Under the pieces are notes generated by a model. That model had not been told where the DNA came from, did not search any database, and saw only the letters and a list, made by a program, of their open reading frames with translations. A stretch of 64,000 nt of DNA from Streptosporangium amethystogenes (GTDB lineage Bacteria; Actinomycetota; Actinomycetes; Streptosporangiales; Streptosporangiaceae). A program made the position numbers and the translations under genes. Positions 53,498-62,668 of this stretch are shown piece after piece; within the stretch, counting starts at the first letter, position 1; each line of letters begins with the position of its first letter. The stretch is taken from assembly GCF_000721075.1 (NCBI RefSeq), contig NZ_JOEQ01000015.1, forward strand, positions 124,001 through 188,000, written 5' to 3'.

Positions 53498-54237
53498 CGG
53501 GCCTGCTCGGCGGGCGCACCGCCGTCGTCACGGGCGGGGCCCAGGGGATCGGGCTGGCCATCGCGAGGATGTTCGTGTCGCACGGGGCCAGGGTCGTCGT
53601 CGGTGACCTCGACGAGGCACGCCTCGACGCCGCGGTCGAGGAGCTGGGCGGGTCGTCCGTCGCCCGCGCGGCGGTCTGCGACGTCCGCAGGGGCGAGCAG
53701 GTCGAGCGACTCCTGAGGTGCGCCCTCGACGCCTTCGGCGCCGTGGATGTGCTGGTGAACAACGCGGGGATCACCCGCGACGCCACCCTGCGGACGATGA
53801 CCGAACAGCAGTTCGACGACGTCATCGACGTTCACCTCAAAGGCTGCTGGAACGGGCTGCGCGCGGCGGTCCCGATCATGCGGGAACAGGGGCGCGGGTC
53901 GATCGTCAACATGTCGTCCCTGTCGGCGAAGGTCGGCAACATCGGCCAGACCAACTATTCGGCGGCCAAGGCGGGCATCGTCGGCATGACCAAGGCGGCC
54001 GCCAAGGAGCTCGCGCCGCGCGGTGTGCGCGTCAACGCCGTACAGCCGGGGCTCATCCGCACGGCGATGACCGAGGCCATGCCGCAACGTGTCTGGGACG
54101 CCAAGATGAGCGAGATCCCGCTGGGCCGTGCGGGCGAGCCGGAGGAGGTCGCCGCGGTTGTGCTTTTCCTCGCCTCCGACCTGGCGAGCTACCTCACCGG
54201 CACGGTGATCGAGGTGACCGGCGGGCGATCGATGTGA
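53494..54237 (+). CDS. FabG-like short-chain dehydrogenase/reductase
   Basis: A 247-aa SDR with [19 protein letters not shown] and YSAAK all intact. It is a close paralogue of 18980-19723 and probably oxidises a 3-hydroxyacyl-CoA for the thiolase. GTG 53494 overlaps the dehydrogenase stop (GTGA). Confidence 0.92.
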   Translation: MTGLLGGRTAVVTGGAQGIGLAIARMFVSHGARVVVGDLDEARLDAAVEELGGSSVARAAVCDVRRGEQVERLLRCALDAFGAVDVLVNNAGITRDATLRTMTEQQFDDVIDVHLKGCWNGLRAAVPIMREQGRGSIVNMSSLSAKVGNIGQTNYSAAKAGIVGMTKAAAKELAPRGVRVNAVQPGLIRTAMTEAMPQRVWDAKMSEIPLGRAGEPEEVAAVVLFLASDLASYLTGTVIEVTGGRSM

Positions 54238-54291
54238 TCGCCATGTCTCCGTCGTCCACGCCGCGTGGACCACATCAAGCAGGAGTACATC

Positions 54292-55503
54292 GTGCGTGAC
54301 GCTGTGATCTGTGAGCCCGTACGGACGCCGATCGGACGCTACGGGGGATCGCTCAGGGGGCTGTCCGTGGCGGAGCTCGGCGCCCAGGCGATGCGCGGGC
54401 TGCTCGACCGCACGGGCATCGAACCGGACGCGATCGACGACGTGGTTCTCGGGCACTGTTATCCGACGAGTGAGGCACCGGCCATCGGACGCGTGGTGGC
54501 GCTGGACGCCGGTCTGCCGGTCACGGTGCCCGGCCTCACCATAGATCGGCGCTGCGGATCCGGTCTCCAGTCCATCCTGTACGCCGCACAGCAGGTCATG
54601 GCCGGTGACGCCCGGCTGGTGATCGCCGGCGGCGTGGAGAGCATGAGCAACGCCGCACATTTCTCCGGCGACATGCGGTGGGGCGCCCGCCAGGGCGGGG
54701 TCGTGTTCCACGACAGCCTGGAGCGCGGCCGGGTCACCGCCGGCGGCCACCGCCACCCCGTTCCCGGTGGCATGCTGGAGACTGCGGAGAACCTCCGCCG
54801 CGAGTATGCGATCCCGCGCTCGGAGCAGGACGCTCTCGCGGTCCTGTCCCATGCGCGGGCCGTCGAGGCGCAGCGCAGTGGCGCGTCCGCGGAGGAGATC
54901 GTTCCTGTGACCGTTCCCGCCAAGGGCGGCGACGTGATCGTCGGCCACGACGAGCATCCTCGCGCCGACACCACGATGGAAGCGCTCGCCCGCCTCCGTC
55001 CGATGCGGGCGGCGATCGATCCCGAGTCGACGGTGACCGCCGGCAACGCGAGTGGCCAGAACGACGCCGCGGCCCTGTGCGTCGTCACGACGACGCGGCG
55101 GGCCGAGGAACTCGGGCTGCGGCCGCTGGTACGGCTGGTTTCGACGGGCCTCGCGGCCGTCGAGCCGCACCGCATGGGCATCGGCCCCGTCCCGGCCACC
55201 GAGATCGCCCTCGCACGCGCCGGAATCACGTTGTCGGACGTCGACGTCATCGAACTGAACGAGGCCTTCGCGGCACAGGCCATCGCGGTGATGCGCGAGT
55301 GGGGCTTCGGCCAGAAGGATCTCGAACGCACCAATCCGCGCGGGTCCGGGATCTCGCTCGGCCATCCGGTCGGCGCCACCGGGACGCGCATGGTCGGCGC
55401 CCTCGCCCGCGAACTGCAACGCCGTGAACAGCGGTACGGCCTGGCCACGTTGTGCATCGGCGGTGGCCAGGGCATCGCGGCGGTCTTCGAGCGGGTCGGC
55501 TGA
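54292..55503 (+). CDS. Acetyl-CoA C-acyltransferase (thiolase)
   Basis: A 403-aa thiolase. The nucleophilic Cys88 is in DRRCGSGLQS, the His in GHPVGATGTR, and the second Cys in CIGGGQG. It cleaves 3-oxoacyl-CoA to acetyl- or propionyl-CoA. GTG 54292 has AGCAGGAG upstream; the longer frame from 54265 lacks a site. Confidence 0.92.
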   Translation: MRDAVICEPVRTPIGRYGGSLRGLSVAELGAQAMRGLLDRTGIEPDAIDDVVLGHCYPTSEAPAIGRVVALDAGLPVTVPGLTIDRRCGSGLQSILYAAQQVMAGDARLVIAGGVESMSNAAHFSGDMRWGARQGGVVFHDSLERGRVTAGGHRHPVPGGMLETAENLRREYAIPRSEQDALAVLSHARAVEAQRSGASAEEIVPVTVPAKGGDVIVGHDEHPRADTTMEALARLRPMRAAIDPESTVTAGNASGQNDAAALCVVTTTRRAEELGLRPLVRLVSTGLAAVEPHRMGIGPVPATEIALARAGITLSDVDVIELNEAFAAQAIAVMREWGFGQKDLERTNPRGSGISLGHPVGATGTRMVGALARELQRREQRYGLATLCIGGGQGIAAVFERVG

Positions 55504-55511
55504 GCGCCGCC

Positions 55512-56546
55512 ATGAGCGATCTCAAGCTTGGACTCGCGCTGGGCTACTGGGGAGCAGGGCCGCCGCCCGGACTCGCCGAGCTGGTCACGGCCGCCGAGCG
55601 ACTCGGGTACGACTCGATGTGGGCCGCCGAGGCGTACGGTTCGGACGCGCTCACACCGCTCGCCTGGCTGGGCGGCCGGACCGGGCGGATGAGGCTCGGC
55701 ACGTCCATCATGCAGATGTCCGCGCGGACGCCGGTGGCCACGGCGATGGCGGCGATGACGCTTGATCACCTGTCGGGAGGCAGGTTCGTACTCGGGCTCG
55801 GTGCCTCCGGTCCGCAGGTCGTCGAGGGCTGGTACGGCCAGCCGTACTCCAAGCCGCTCGCGCGCGCGCGGGAGTACGTCGCGATCCTGCGCCAGGTGAT
55901 GGCGCGCGAGAAGATGGCCTTCGACGGTGAGCACTATCGCCTGCCGTATCCGGGCGGCAGCGGGCTCGGAAAGCCGCTGCGCTCGACCGTCCATCCGCTC
56001 CGCGCCGACCTGCCGATCCTCCTCGCCGCAGAGGGGCCGAAGAACGTGGCTCTCGCGGCCGAGATCGCCGATGGTTGGCTGGCGATGTTCTATTCCCCCT
56101 ACGACGACGCGCACTACCGGGCGTCCCTTGATGAGGGGTTCGCCCGACGGGAGGCGCGCAGTATCCGGGAGACGTTCGAGGTGACGTGCCGGGTGAACGT
56201 CGAGATCGACGACGACGTCGAAGCCGCGGCCGATCGCGTCCGGCCGATGCTCGCACTCTACGTCGGAGGCATGGGCGCCAGGGGCGCCAACTTCCACTTC
56301 GAGGCCTTCGCGCGCATGGGCTTCGAGGCGGAGTGCGCCCGGGTCCAGGAGCTCTACCTGGAGGGACACAAGGAAGCGGCCGCGGCCGCGATACCGCTGG
56401 CGATGGTGGAGAAGGTCGCGCTGGTCGGGCCGCGATCGAAGATCGCCGAGGAACTCGACGTCTGGCGGTCGTCGCTGGTCACGACGATGTTGGTCTCCGG
56501 TGACCCCACGCGGCTGGCCGCGATCGCCGAGCTCGTCCACGGCTGA
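55512..56546 (+). CDS. LLM-class oxidoreductase, Rv3520c-like
   Basis: A 344-aa luciferase-fold protein, with LKLGLALGYWGAGPPPG, TLDHLSGGRFVLGLGASGPQVVEGWYG and LPILLAAEGPKNV typical of the F420-dependent Rv3520c family. ATG 55512 is 8 bp after the thiolase stop, so it is part of that operon. It may oxidise an alcohol or ring position; F420 use is by family only. Confidence 0.87.
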   Translation: MSDLKLGLALGYWGAGPPPGLAELVTAAERLGYDSMWAAEAYGSDALTPLAWLGGRTGRMRLGTSIMQMSARTPVATAMAAMTLDHLSGGRFVLGLGASGPQVVEGWYGQPYSKPLARAREYVAILRQVMAREKMAFDGEHYRLPYPGGSGLGKPLRSTVHPLRADLPILLAAEGPKNVALAAEIADGWLAMFYSPYDDAHYRASLDEGFARREARSIRETFEVTCRVNVEIDDDVEAAADRVRPMLALYVGGMGARGANFHFEAFARMGFEAECARVQELYLEGHKEAAAAAIPLAMVEKVALVGPRSKIAEELDVWRSSLVTTMLVSGDPTRLAAIAELVHG

Positions 56547-56602
56547 GCCGCCGGCCGCCCGGCTGCGGTGCGCCGGCCCCTACGAGATCTGGAGGCACGT
56601 CC

Positions 56603-57340
56603 ATCAACGACAAGATCTACATCCACGAGTTCATCACCATCACCAAGCAGAGCCGGGCGCGGTACATGCAGCACATGACCGCGAACTTCAGCCCGATCGC
56701 GCAGGAGGAGCGCGACCAGCTCTGCTACGGCGTCTGGGGGATCGTGGGGTCCACGGCGTGGTGGCCCGGCGTGGTGAACATCTGGGAGGAGAACGGGTTC
56801 ACCGGGCTCGCGTCCTCGTTCCGCCACGAACTCGGCCATCCCACTCTGCAGGACCCCAAGCTGGCGGATTGGTGGGCGGCGGCCGCGGACCTGCGCTCCG
56901 GCGGCGTCGACCGGCTGATGCTGCCGGCGCCGTGGACGCGCACGATCGAGGAACTGTGCGCGGACGGTGTCAGCGGCGAGGTGTACGCGCACGAGCAGGT
57001 CACGGTGCCGCCGGGGCAAGCGGCCGACTTCCTGGAACGGGTCCGCGAGCAGGCGGTCCCGTACTACGAGCGGTTCGGCTGGGTGCTGGTCGGCGCCTGG
57101 CGGACCGCGCTCGGCGGCGACTCGGAGTGCGTCCTGCTCTGGGCGATGCCCAGCTACGAACGGTGGGCCGAGTTCGAGATGGCCTGGGACGCGGACCGGA
57201 CCGCCGGCGGGTGGCGGTCCCGGCTGCGGGAGTCTGCCCGGTCGTTCCAGCGGATCCTGCTGGTCGACGCCCCGTTGTCCCCGATGCGGATCGGCCGCCA
57301 GCCCAGCCGGACGGACCGCACCGAGGACTGGCAGGACTGA
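56603..57340 (+). CDS. NIPSNAP/dimeric alpha-beta barrel-like protein with probable ATC start
   Basis: A 245-aa protein, two repeats of a ferredoxin-like alpha-beta unit: KIYIHEFITITKQSRARYMQ and VYAHEQVTVPPGQAADFLER. Coding-like sequence extends upstream of the first ATG (56666) and no ATG, GTG or TTG is in frame there. GGAGG at 56591-56595 lies exactly 7 nt before ATC 56603, which opens (M)NDKIYIHEF. Either ATC is used as a start, a base change has hit an ATG, or the sequence has an error. It follows the LLM gene, in the same operon. Role unknown. Confidence 0.7.
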   Translation: MNDKIYIHEFITITKQSRARYMQHMTANFSPIAQEERDQLCYGVWGIVGSTAWWPGVVNIWEENGFTGLASSFRHELGHPTLQDPKLADWWAAAADLRSGGVDRLMLPAPWTRTIEELCADGVSGEVYAHEQVTVPPGQAADFLERVREQAVPYYERFGWVLVGAWRTALGGDSECVLLWAMPSYERWAEFEMAWDADRTAGGWRSRLRESARSFQRILLVDAPLSPMRIGRQPSRTDRTEDWQD

Positions 57341-57387
57341 CGCGCTCCCCGGCCGACGGCCGGAGGGCGTCACCCATGAGGCACGCC

Positions 57388-57456
57388 GAAGCCGGCATGT
57401 CGAAGCCGGCATGTCGAAGCCGGTTCGCCGTCACGGCGAACCGGCTTCGACATGCC
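57388..57456. terminator. Hairpin with 23-bp perfect stem preceded by tandem copies of its own arm
   Basis: Arms 57408-57430 and 57434-57456 are perfect complements with a 3-nt loop TCA. The upstream side repeats GAAGCCGGCATGTC at 57388 and 57402, with a partial third copy at 57416, so the left arm has been duplicated. It lies between convergent operons. Confidence 0.85.
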
Positions 57457-57523
57457 GCGAGGGGAGGGGCCGCTTCCACCCCGGGCCTACGGGCCGCGAC
57501 ACCACGGGACTTCGGTGGTGCGG

Positions 57524-59656
57524 TCAGGCGGTGACCACCAGGGCGTCGACCGCCACCACGCCGCTTCCGCGCGGGCGTACCAGCAGCGGGTTGACGTCCA
57601 GCTCCAGCACCGCGTCACCAAGCTCCAAGGCCAGCGTCTGCAGCCGCATCACCGTGTCGACGAGCGCGTCGAGGTCACCCGCCGGTCGGCCGCGGACGCC
57701 GCCGAGCACGGTCATCGCCCGGGTCTCCCCGATCATGCACAGCGCCTCGGACCGGGAGAACGGCGGCACCCGAAACGATACGTCCCGCATCACCTCGGTG
57801 AACACCCCGCCCAGCCCGAAGGTGATGGTCGGGCCGAAGGGCGGCTGGTGGCTGACGCCGAGGATGACCTCGGCCACCGCGTCGGTGATCTGCGGCTGGA
57901 CCACGACGCCGGTCAACCGCAGCCCGGGGGCGCCGGCCGTGATCCGCCGGTAGGCCTCGCGGACCTGGGCCGGATCGCCGAGCCCGACATGCACCAGCCC
58001 GAGGTCCGACTTGTGGACGAGGTCGTCGGCGAGCGCCTTGAGCACCACCGGGTAGCCGAACCGATCCGCCGCCGCGACCGCCTCGTCCGCGGAGCCGGCA
58101 ACGACCTCCGGCACCACCGGGATGCCGTACTCGCCCAGGAACCGCTTGGCGGCCACCTCGTCCAGAGTGGACCCGGCGGTGAGATGTCCGCGCGCGGCCG
58201 CGGCGGCAGGGGACGGCACCCGCGGCACGTCGGCGAACGGGCTGCGGTAGGCGCGGTGCAGCGCCCAGAAGTCCGCCATCGCCCGGATGCCGCGCACCGC
58301 GGTGCGGAAGGAGTGGAAGACCGGGATACCGGCCTCGCAGAGCGCCCGGTGGTCCGCGTCGCGGATCGGCGACGTCCAGGCGACCACGATCGGCTTGCCG
58401 CCCTGGGCGTGCAGCGCGATGAGGTCCCTGGTGATGGCGTCGCTCATCCCGGGGAAAACCCCGGTGATCGGGCAGAGCAGGATGTCGGTGTTGGCGTCCT
58501 CCATCAGCGCCTCGAGCACCTTACGGCCCTCGGGGCGGGCCGTCGCGACGCCGCCGGTGTCGACGGGGTTGTCGACGTGCAGGTACCCCGGCAGCAGTTC
58601 TCGCAGCCGGGCGAGGGTGTGCTCCTCCAGTCGAGGCAGTGGCACGCCGGCCATCCCGCACAGGTCCGCGACGTGCGAGCCCGTCCCGCCGGACATGACG
58701 CACAGTGCCACCCGGTCGCCCGCGACCGGCGGGGTGTGGCAGAACGCCCCGGAGATCTCGATGGCCTCGTCGATGTCGTCCACGCGGATAACGCCGGACT
58801 GGCGGAACACTGCGTCCTGCACGGCGTCCGAGCCGGTGAGGTGTCCGGTGTGCGCCTTGGCCATCGCCTGGCCCTGGTCGGAACGTCCGACCTTGATGCA
58901 CACGATCGGCACGCCGGCCCGCACGGCCTCGCCGGCCGCCAGGCGCATGGTTCGGCCGTCGACGAAACCCTCGACGTACGACGCGATCGCGCCGACGCCC
59001 GGTGTGTTGGCGAAGTGCGCGACGAAGTCGGCGAACTCCAGGTCCACCTCGTTGCCGAGCGTCGCCCAGGCGTGGATGCCGATGCCGAGTTCCTCGCCTT
59101 GCACGATCGGGCGGCCCTGGTTTCCGGATTGGGTGACCACGGCCAGCTTGCGCCCGGGCTGTCCCTCCCGCCAGGGTTCGAGGAGGTTGAGGTTGGTGTT
59201 CGGCCCGATGATGCGCATCTCGCCCTTCGCGAGCTCCTCAAGTCGCTGTTGCGCGAGCCGACCCTCGGCCGTGCCCAGCTCGGCGAAGCCTGCCGCGAAG
59301 ACGATCGCGAAGCGCACACCCTTGGCGGCGCACTCCTCGAGCACCGGCAACGGATCGCGGACGAGCACGATGGCCACGTCGATGTCCTCGGGGATGTCCA
59401 GCACAGTGCGGTATGTGGGGACCCCGTCGATGGCCGGCTTGCCGGGATGCACGGGATGAACGGCCCGTACCCCCCGGGACAGCAGGCGTTCACGGGCCTG
59501 GCGCCACTGTGCCCGCTGGGGACTGCCCTCGGTATCGGTGGCCCCGATGACCGCGACGGCGTTCGGGGTGAACAGAGTTTGCCAGTCGATGCTCCGCAGG
59601 GCTAGTGGGCGCCCGCTGACGTCGACTTCCGCCTCGCTGCGATCGGGTGAGCTCAT
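57524..59656 (-). CDS. NDP-forming acyl-CoA synthetase (acetate-CoA ligase ADP-forming type)
   Basis: A 710-aa fused synthetase: CoA-binding domain at the N-terminus (AVAVIGATDTEGSP), succinyl-CoA-ligase-like middle, and ATP-grasp domain at the C-terminus (GYPVVLKALADDLVHKSDLG). The phospho-His is probable in KAHTGHLTGSDAV. It converts acid plus CoA plus ATP to acyl-CoA, ADP and phosphate, or the reverse to save energy. ATG 59656 is divergent from the SDR-HyuAB operon. Confidence 0.9.
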   Translation of the reverse strand: MSSPDRSEAEVDVSGRPLALRSIDWQTLFTPNAVAVIGATDTEGSPQRAQWRQARERLLSRGVRAVHPVHPGKPAIDGVPTYRTVLDIPEDIDVAIVLVRDPLPVLEECAAKGVRFAIVFAAGFAELGTAEGRLAQQRLEELAKGEMRIIGPNTNLNLLEPWREGQPGRKLAVVTQSGNQGRPIVQGEELGIGIHAWATLGNEVDLEFADFVAHFANTPGVGAIASYVEGFVDGRTMRLAAGEAVRAGVPIVCIKVGRSDQGQAMAKAHTGHLTGSDAVQDAVFRQSGVIRVDDIDEAIEISGAFCHTPPVAGDRVALCVMSGGTGSHVADLCGMAGVPLPRLEEHTLARLRELLPGYLHVDNPVDTGGVATARPEGRKVLEALMEDANTDILLCPITGVFPGMSDAITRDLIALHAQGGKPIVVAWTSPIRDADHRALCEAGIPVFHSFRTAVRGIRAMADFWALHRAYRSPFADVPRVPSPAAAAARGHLTAGSTLDEVAAKRFLGEYGIPVVPEVVAGSADEAVAAADRFGYPVVLKALADDLVHKSDLGLVHVGLGDPAQVREAYRRITAGAPGLRLTGVVVQPQITDAVAEVILGVSHQPPFGPTITFGLGGVFTEVMRDVSFRVPPFSRSEALCMIGETRAMTVLGGVRGRPAGDLDALVDTVMRLQTLALELGDAVLELDVNPLLVRPRGSGVVAVDALVVTA

Positions 59657-59681
59657 GACCGGAGCCTAGCTCAAAGAATAT

Positions 59682-59696
59682 AATCATGACTAAGAT
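59682..59696 (-). promoter_or_regulatory. AT-rich cluster element in the synthetase/SDR divergent region
   Basis: The minus strand reads ATCTTAGTCATGATT, 13 of 15 bases equal to the copy at 44650-44664. On the plus strand TAAGAT (59691-59696) may be a -10 box. On the minus strand TATATT (59681-59676) may serve the synthetase. Confidence 0.75.
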
Positions 59697-59726
59697 TGCT
59701 AAGAAAAGATTAAGCCTGGAGGTGTG

Positions 59727-60569
59727 ATGGACCTGAGCTCCAAGGCGGTGCTGGTGGTCGGAGCGGCCCGCCCGCCCGGAATCGGCCGAGCCACCGCGGT
59801 ACGGCTGGCCAGAGCCGGCGCGCGGCTGGTTCTGGCCGACGCGGTCGCGCCCGCCGACGGCGGCGGGGCCGACGGCGGGACGGGCCGGGCCGACGGCGCC
59901 GCGCTGCGCGCGGTCGCCGACGAGGTCGCGGCGGCCGGTGGACGCCCCGTCCCGGTGTACGACGTCGACCCGACTGATCCGGCGTCGGTGGCCGAGCTGG
60001 TGGCCTCGGCCGAGCGGGAACTGGGCCGCCTGGACGCCTGCTGCAACCTCGTCGGCGCCACCGGGGCCGCGCTGGGCGACGGGCTGCTGGCCGAGGTGGA
60101 CCCGAGCGCCTGGCAGCGCGGCCTGGACTGGAACCTGACCACCGCGTGGCTGATCGCCCGCGCCTGCGTGCCCGCGCTCACCTCGGCCGGCGGGGGCTCC
60201 ATCGTGACGCTCTCCTCCTACGCGGGCATGACCCCGGTCATCGGCTCCGGGGTGGTCGGCGTGGCACGGGCCGCGGTCAACCACCTCACCACGGTGCTCG
60301 CCCGCGAACTGGGCCCGCTCGGCATCCGCTGCAATACCGTCTGCCCACTGGGCGTGCACCCCGGCGACCCGAGGTTTCCGAATCCGGGCCTGGTGAAGAT
60401 CGCCGAACGCGAGGGCACCCCGCTGAGCGACTGGCTGGCCAGGACCATCCCGCTGGGGCGCGGCCAGTCCGCGGACGAGGTCGCCGCCGTTGTGCAGTTC
60501 CTCGTCTCCGACGCGGCCTCCTTCGTCAGCGGAGTGAACGTGCCGGTGGCCGGCGGAGCGCCGGTGTGA
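59727..60569 (+). CDS. SDR-fold protein lacking the catalytic Tyr and Lys
   Basis: A 280-aa Rossmann protein with VGAARPPGIGRATAV as cofactor motif and TLSSYAGM for the Ser position. At the place of YxxxK the sequence is SGVVGVARAAV, so Tyr is Val and Lys is Arg, and NNAG is replaced by CNLVGATG. It is either a pseudo-enzyme, a binding partner or a divergent reductase. ATG 59727 has GGAGG 4 nt ahead. Its stop overlaps the HyuA start. Confidence 0.78.
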   Translation: MDLSSKAVLVVGAARPPGIGRATAVRLARAGARLVLADAVAPADGGGADGGTGRADGAALRAVADEVAAAGGRPVPVYDVDPTDPASVAELVASAERELGRLDACCNLVGATGAALGDGLLAEVDPSAWQRGLDWNLTTAWLIARACVPALTSAGGGSIVTLSSYAGMTPVIGSGVVGVARAAVNHLTTVLARELGPLGIRCNTVCPLGVHPGDPRFPNPGLVKIAEREGTPLSDWLARTIPLGRGQSADEVAAVVQFLVSDAASFVSGVNVPVAGGAPV

Positions 60570-62653
60570 CCGCCGGCGGCCCACGGGCCCTCATCGGCGT
60601 GGACACCGGTGGCACCTTCACCGACACCGTCGTCACCCTCGCCGACGGCCGGCTCGGCCTTGGTAAGGCGCTGAGCACGCCCGGCCGGGTCGAGCAGGGC
60701 GTGCTCGACTCCATCGGCCGCGCCGCCGCGGGGCTCGGCCTCACGCTGCCGGAGCTGCTCCGCCACACCGTGATCCTCACCCACGGCACCACGGTCGGGC
60801 TGAACGCGTTGCTGACCGGCACCGGCGCCCGGGTCGGCCTGCTCACCACGGCTGGCTTCGAGTCGACGCTGCCGATCGCCAAGGCCAACAAGACCCACGG
60901 CCTGGACGAGTTGGACCTGACGATGCCGACCCGCTGGCGTAAGCCGGACCCGCTGGTCGCCCGGTCCGACATCGCCGGGGTCAGCGAACGCGTCGACGTG
61001 ACCGGCACGGTGGTCCGGCCGCTCGATGAGGCCCAGGCCCGCACGGCGATCCGCCGCCTCGCCGCCCGCGGCGTCGACGCCGTGGCCGTCTCCCTGCTGT
61101 GGTCACCGGTGAACCCCGAGCACGAGCGGAGACTGGCCGCCCTGGTGGCGGAGGAGATGCCAGGCGTGCACGTGTCCTCCTCGGCCGCCATCGCCCCGGT
61201 GGTGGGCGAGTACGAGCGCACCTCCACCGTGGTGCTCGACGCCTACGTGGCGCCGAAAGTCACCGCATACCTGCACGCGCTGCAGGAGCGGCTGCGCGAG
61301 CACGGCTTCGGTGGCGTGCTGATGATCCTGCGCACCGGCGGCGGCGCGGAGCCCGTGGTACAGACGCTGCGCGCGCCGGTGAACACGCTGCGCTCCGGGC
61401 CGGTGGCCGGACTCGCCGCGACGGCGGCCCTGGCCGCGAAGCTCGGGCACGCCAACGTCATAGCCACGGACGTGGGCGGCACGAGCTTCGACGTCGGGCT
61501 GGTCATCGGCGGCGCCATGCAGCGCGCGGGCACGCCGATGGTGCACCGCCACGCCCTGGCGATCCCGGTTGTGGAGGTGGAGTCGATCGGCACAGGAGGC
61601 GGCAGCCTGGCCTGGCTGGACCACGGCCTGGGCGCGCTGCGGGTCGGCCCGCGCAGCGCCGGCGCCGAGCCGGGGCCGGCCTGCTACGGCAGGGGCGGCA
61701 CCCGGCCGACGCTCACCGACGCGTCCGCGGTGCTGGGCTACCTGAACCGGCTGGGGGACGTGGTGGAACTGGACGTGGAGGCCGCCCGGGCGGCCATCCG
61801 CACGCACATCGCCGAACCGCTCGGGATCAGCGTGGTGGCGGCCGCCGAGGGCATCGTCCGGATCGCCACCGACCAGATGCGCGATCTGATCCGCCGCACG
61901 ACGATCCAGCGTGGCCACGATCCGTCGGCGTTCGCGCTGGTCGCCTTCGGCGGGGCCGGTCCGCAGTACGCGAGCTGGTACTCCCAGGGACTCGGCGCGG
62001 TGGATGTGGTGATCCCGGATCTGGCCGCCGAACTCTCCGCCTACGGTGCGGTGGCCAGCGACCTGAACATCGGCGCGGAGCGCGGGCTCGTCCCCACACC
62101 CGTGCCCGAGGCGGGTACCGCCGTCACCGCCGCGCTGGCGGAGCTGACCGAGCGGATCGAGGCCGGGCTGCCCGGCGCGGTGGACGACGTCGTGGCGGCG
62201 TCCGGCAGGAGCCGGGTCCTGCACCGCAGCGTGGCACTGCGCTTCTACCGCCAGCAGCGCCGCATCGAGCTGCCGGTGTCCCTCCCGGTCGGCGCCGTGG
62301 AACTCGCCAGGCTGGAGGCGGAATTCCGCGAGCGGTATGAGCGAATCGTCGGAGTGGGCGCCGCCTCGAAGGAGACACCGGTTGAGGTGGTGAGCGTTCG
62401 GGTCGACCTCATGGTCGCGGTGCCGGTGCCGTCCCCGGTCGTCCGGGCGCCTGGCGTCGCCGAACCGGCCGGCACGCGGATGGCGTGGTTCGACGGCGTC
62501 GGGCACCGCTGCGCCGTCTACGACTGGGGGCGACTGCCCGCCGATCTTGATATCAACGGACCGGCGTTCGTCGAGTCCGAGCAGACGACCGTGGTGCTGC
62601 CGCCGCTGCGCACGGCGCGCATGGACACCAGTGGCCATCTCCACCTGGGCTGA
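60566..62653 (+). CDS. hyuA: Hydantoinase/oxoprolinase family protein HyuA
   Basis: A 695-aa ATP-binding subunit with LIGVDTGGTFTDTVV at the N-terminus and ATDVGGTSFDVGLV in the middle, standard for HyuA / acetone carboxylase beta relatives. GTG 60566 overlaps the SDR stop (GTGA); the frame open from 60146 overlaps the SDR and is rejected. With HyuB it forms an ATP-dependent lactamase, hydrolase or carboxylase. Confidence 0.93.
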   Translation: MTAGGPRALIGVDTGGTFTDTVVTLADGRLGLGKALSTPGRVEQGVLDSIGRAAAGLGLTLPELLRHTVILTHGTTVGLNALLTGTGARVGLLTTAGFESTLPIAKANKTHGLDELDLTMPTRWRKPDPLVARSDIAGVSERVDVTGTVVRPLDEAQARTAIRRLAARGVDAVAVSLLWSPVNPEHERRLAALVAEEMPGVHVSSSAAIAPVVGEYERTSTVVLDAYVAPKVTAYLHALQERLREHGFGGVLMILRTGGGAEPVVQTLRAPVNTLRSGPVAGLAATAALAAKLGHANVIATDVGGTSFDVGLVIGGAMQRAGTPMVHRHALAIPVVEVESIGTGGGSLAWLDHGLGALRVGPRSAGAEPGPACYGRGGTRPTLTDASAVLGYLNRLGDVVELDVEAARAAIRTHIAEPLGISVVAAAEGIVRIATDQMRDLIRRTTIQRGHDPSAFALVAFGGAGPQYASWYSQGLGAVDVVIPDLAAELSAYGAVASDLNIGAERGLVPTPVPEAGTAVTAALAELTERIEAGLPGAVDDVVAASGRSRVLHRSVALRFYRQQRRIELPVSLPVGAVELARLEAEFRERYERIVGVGAASKETPVEVVSVRVDLMVAVPVPSPVVRAPGVAEPAGTRMAWFDGVGHRCAVYDWGRLPADLDINGPAFVESEQTTVVLPPLRTARMDTSGHLHLG

Positions 62654-62668
62654 CAGGAAAGGATCGCG

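Noticed and set aside
60146..60565. Upstream extension of the HyuA frame
   Set aside because: Overlaps the SDR gene, and the protein homology begins at GTG 60566.
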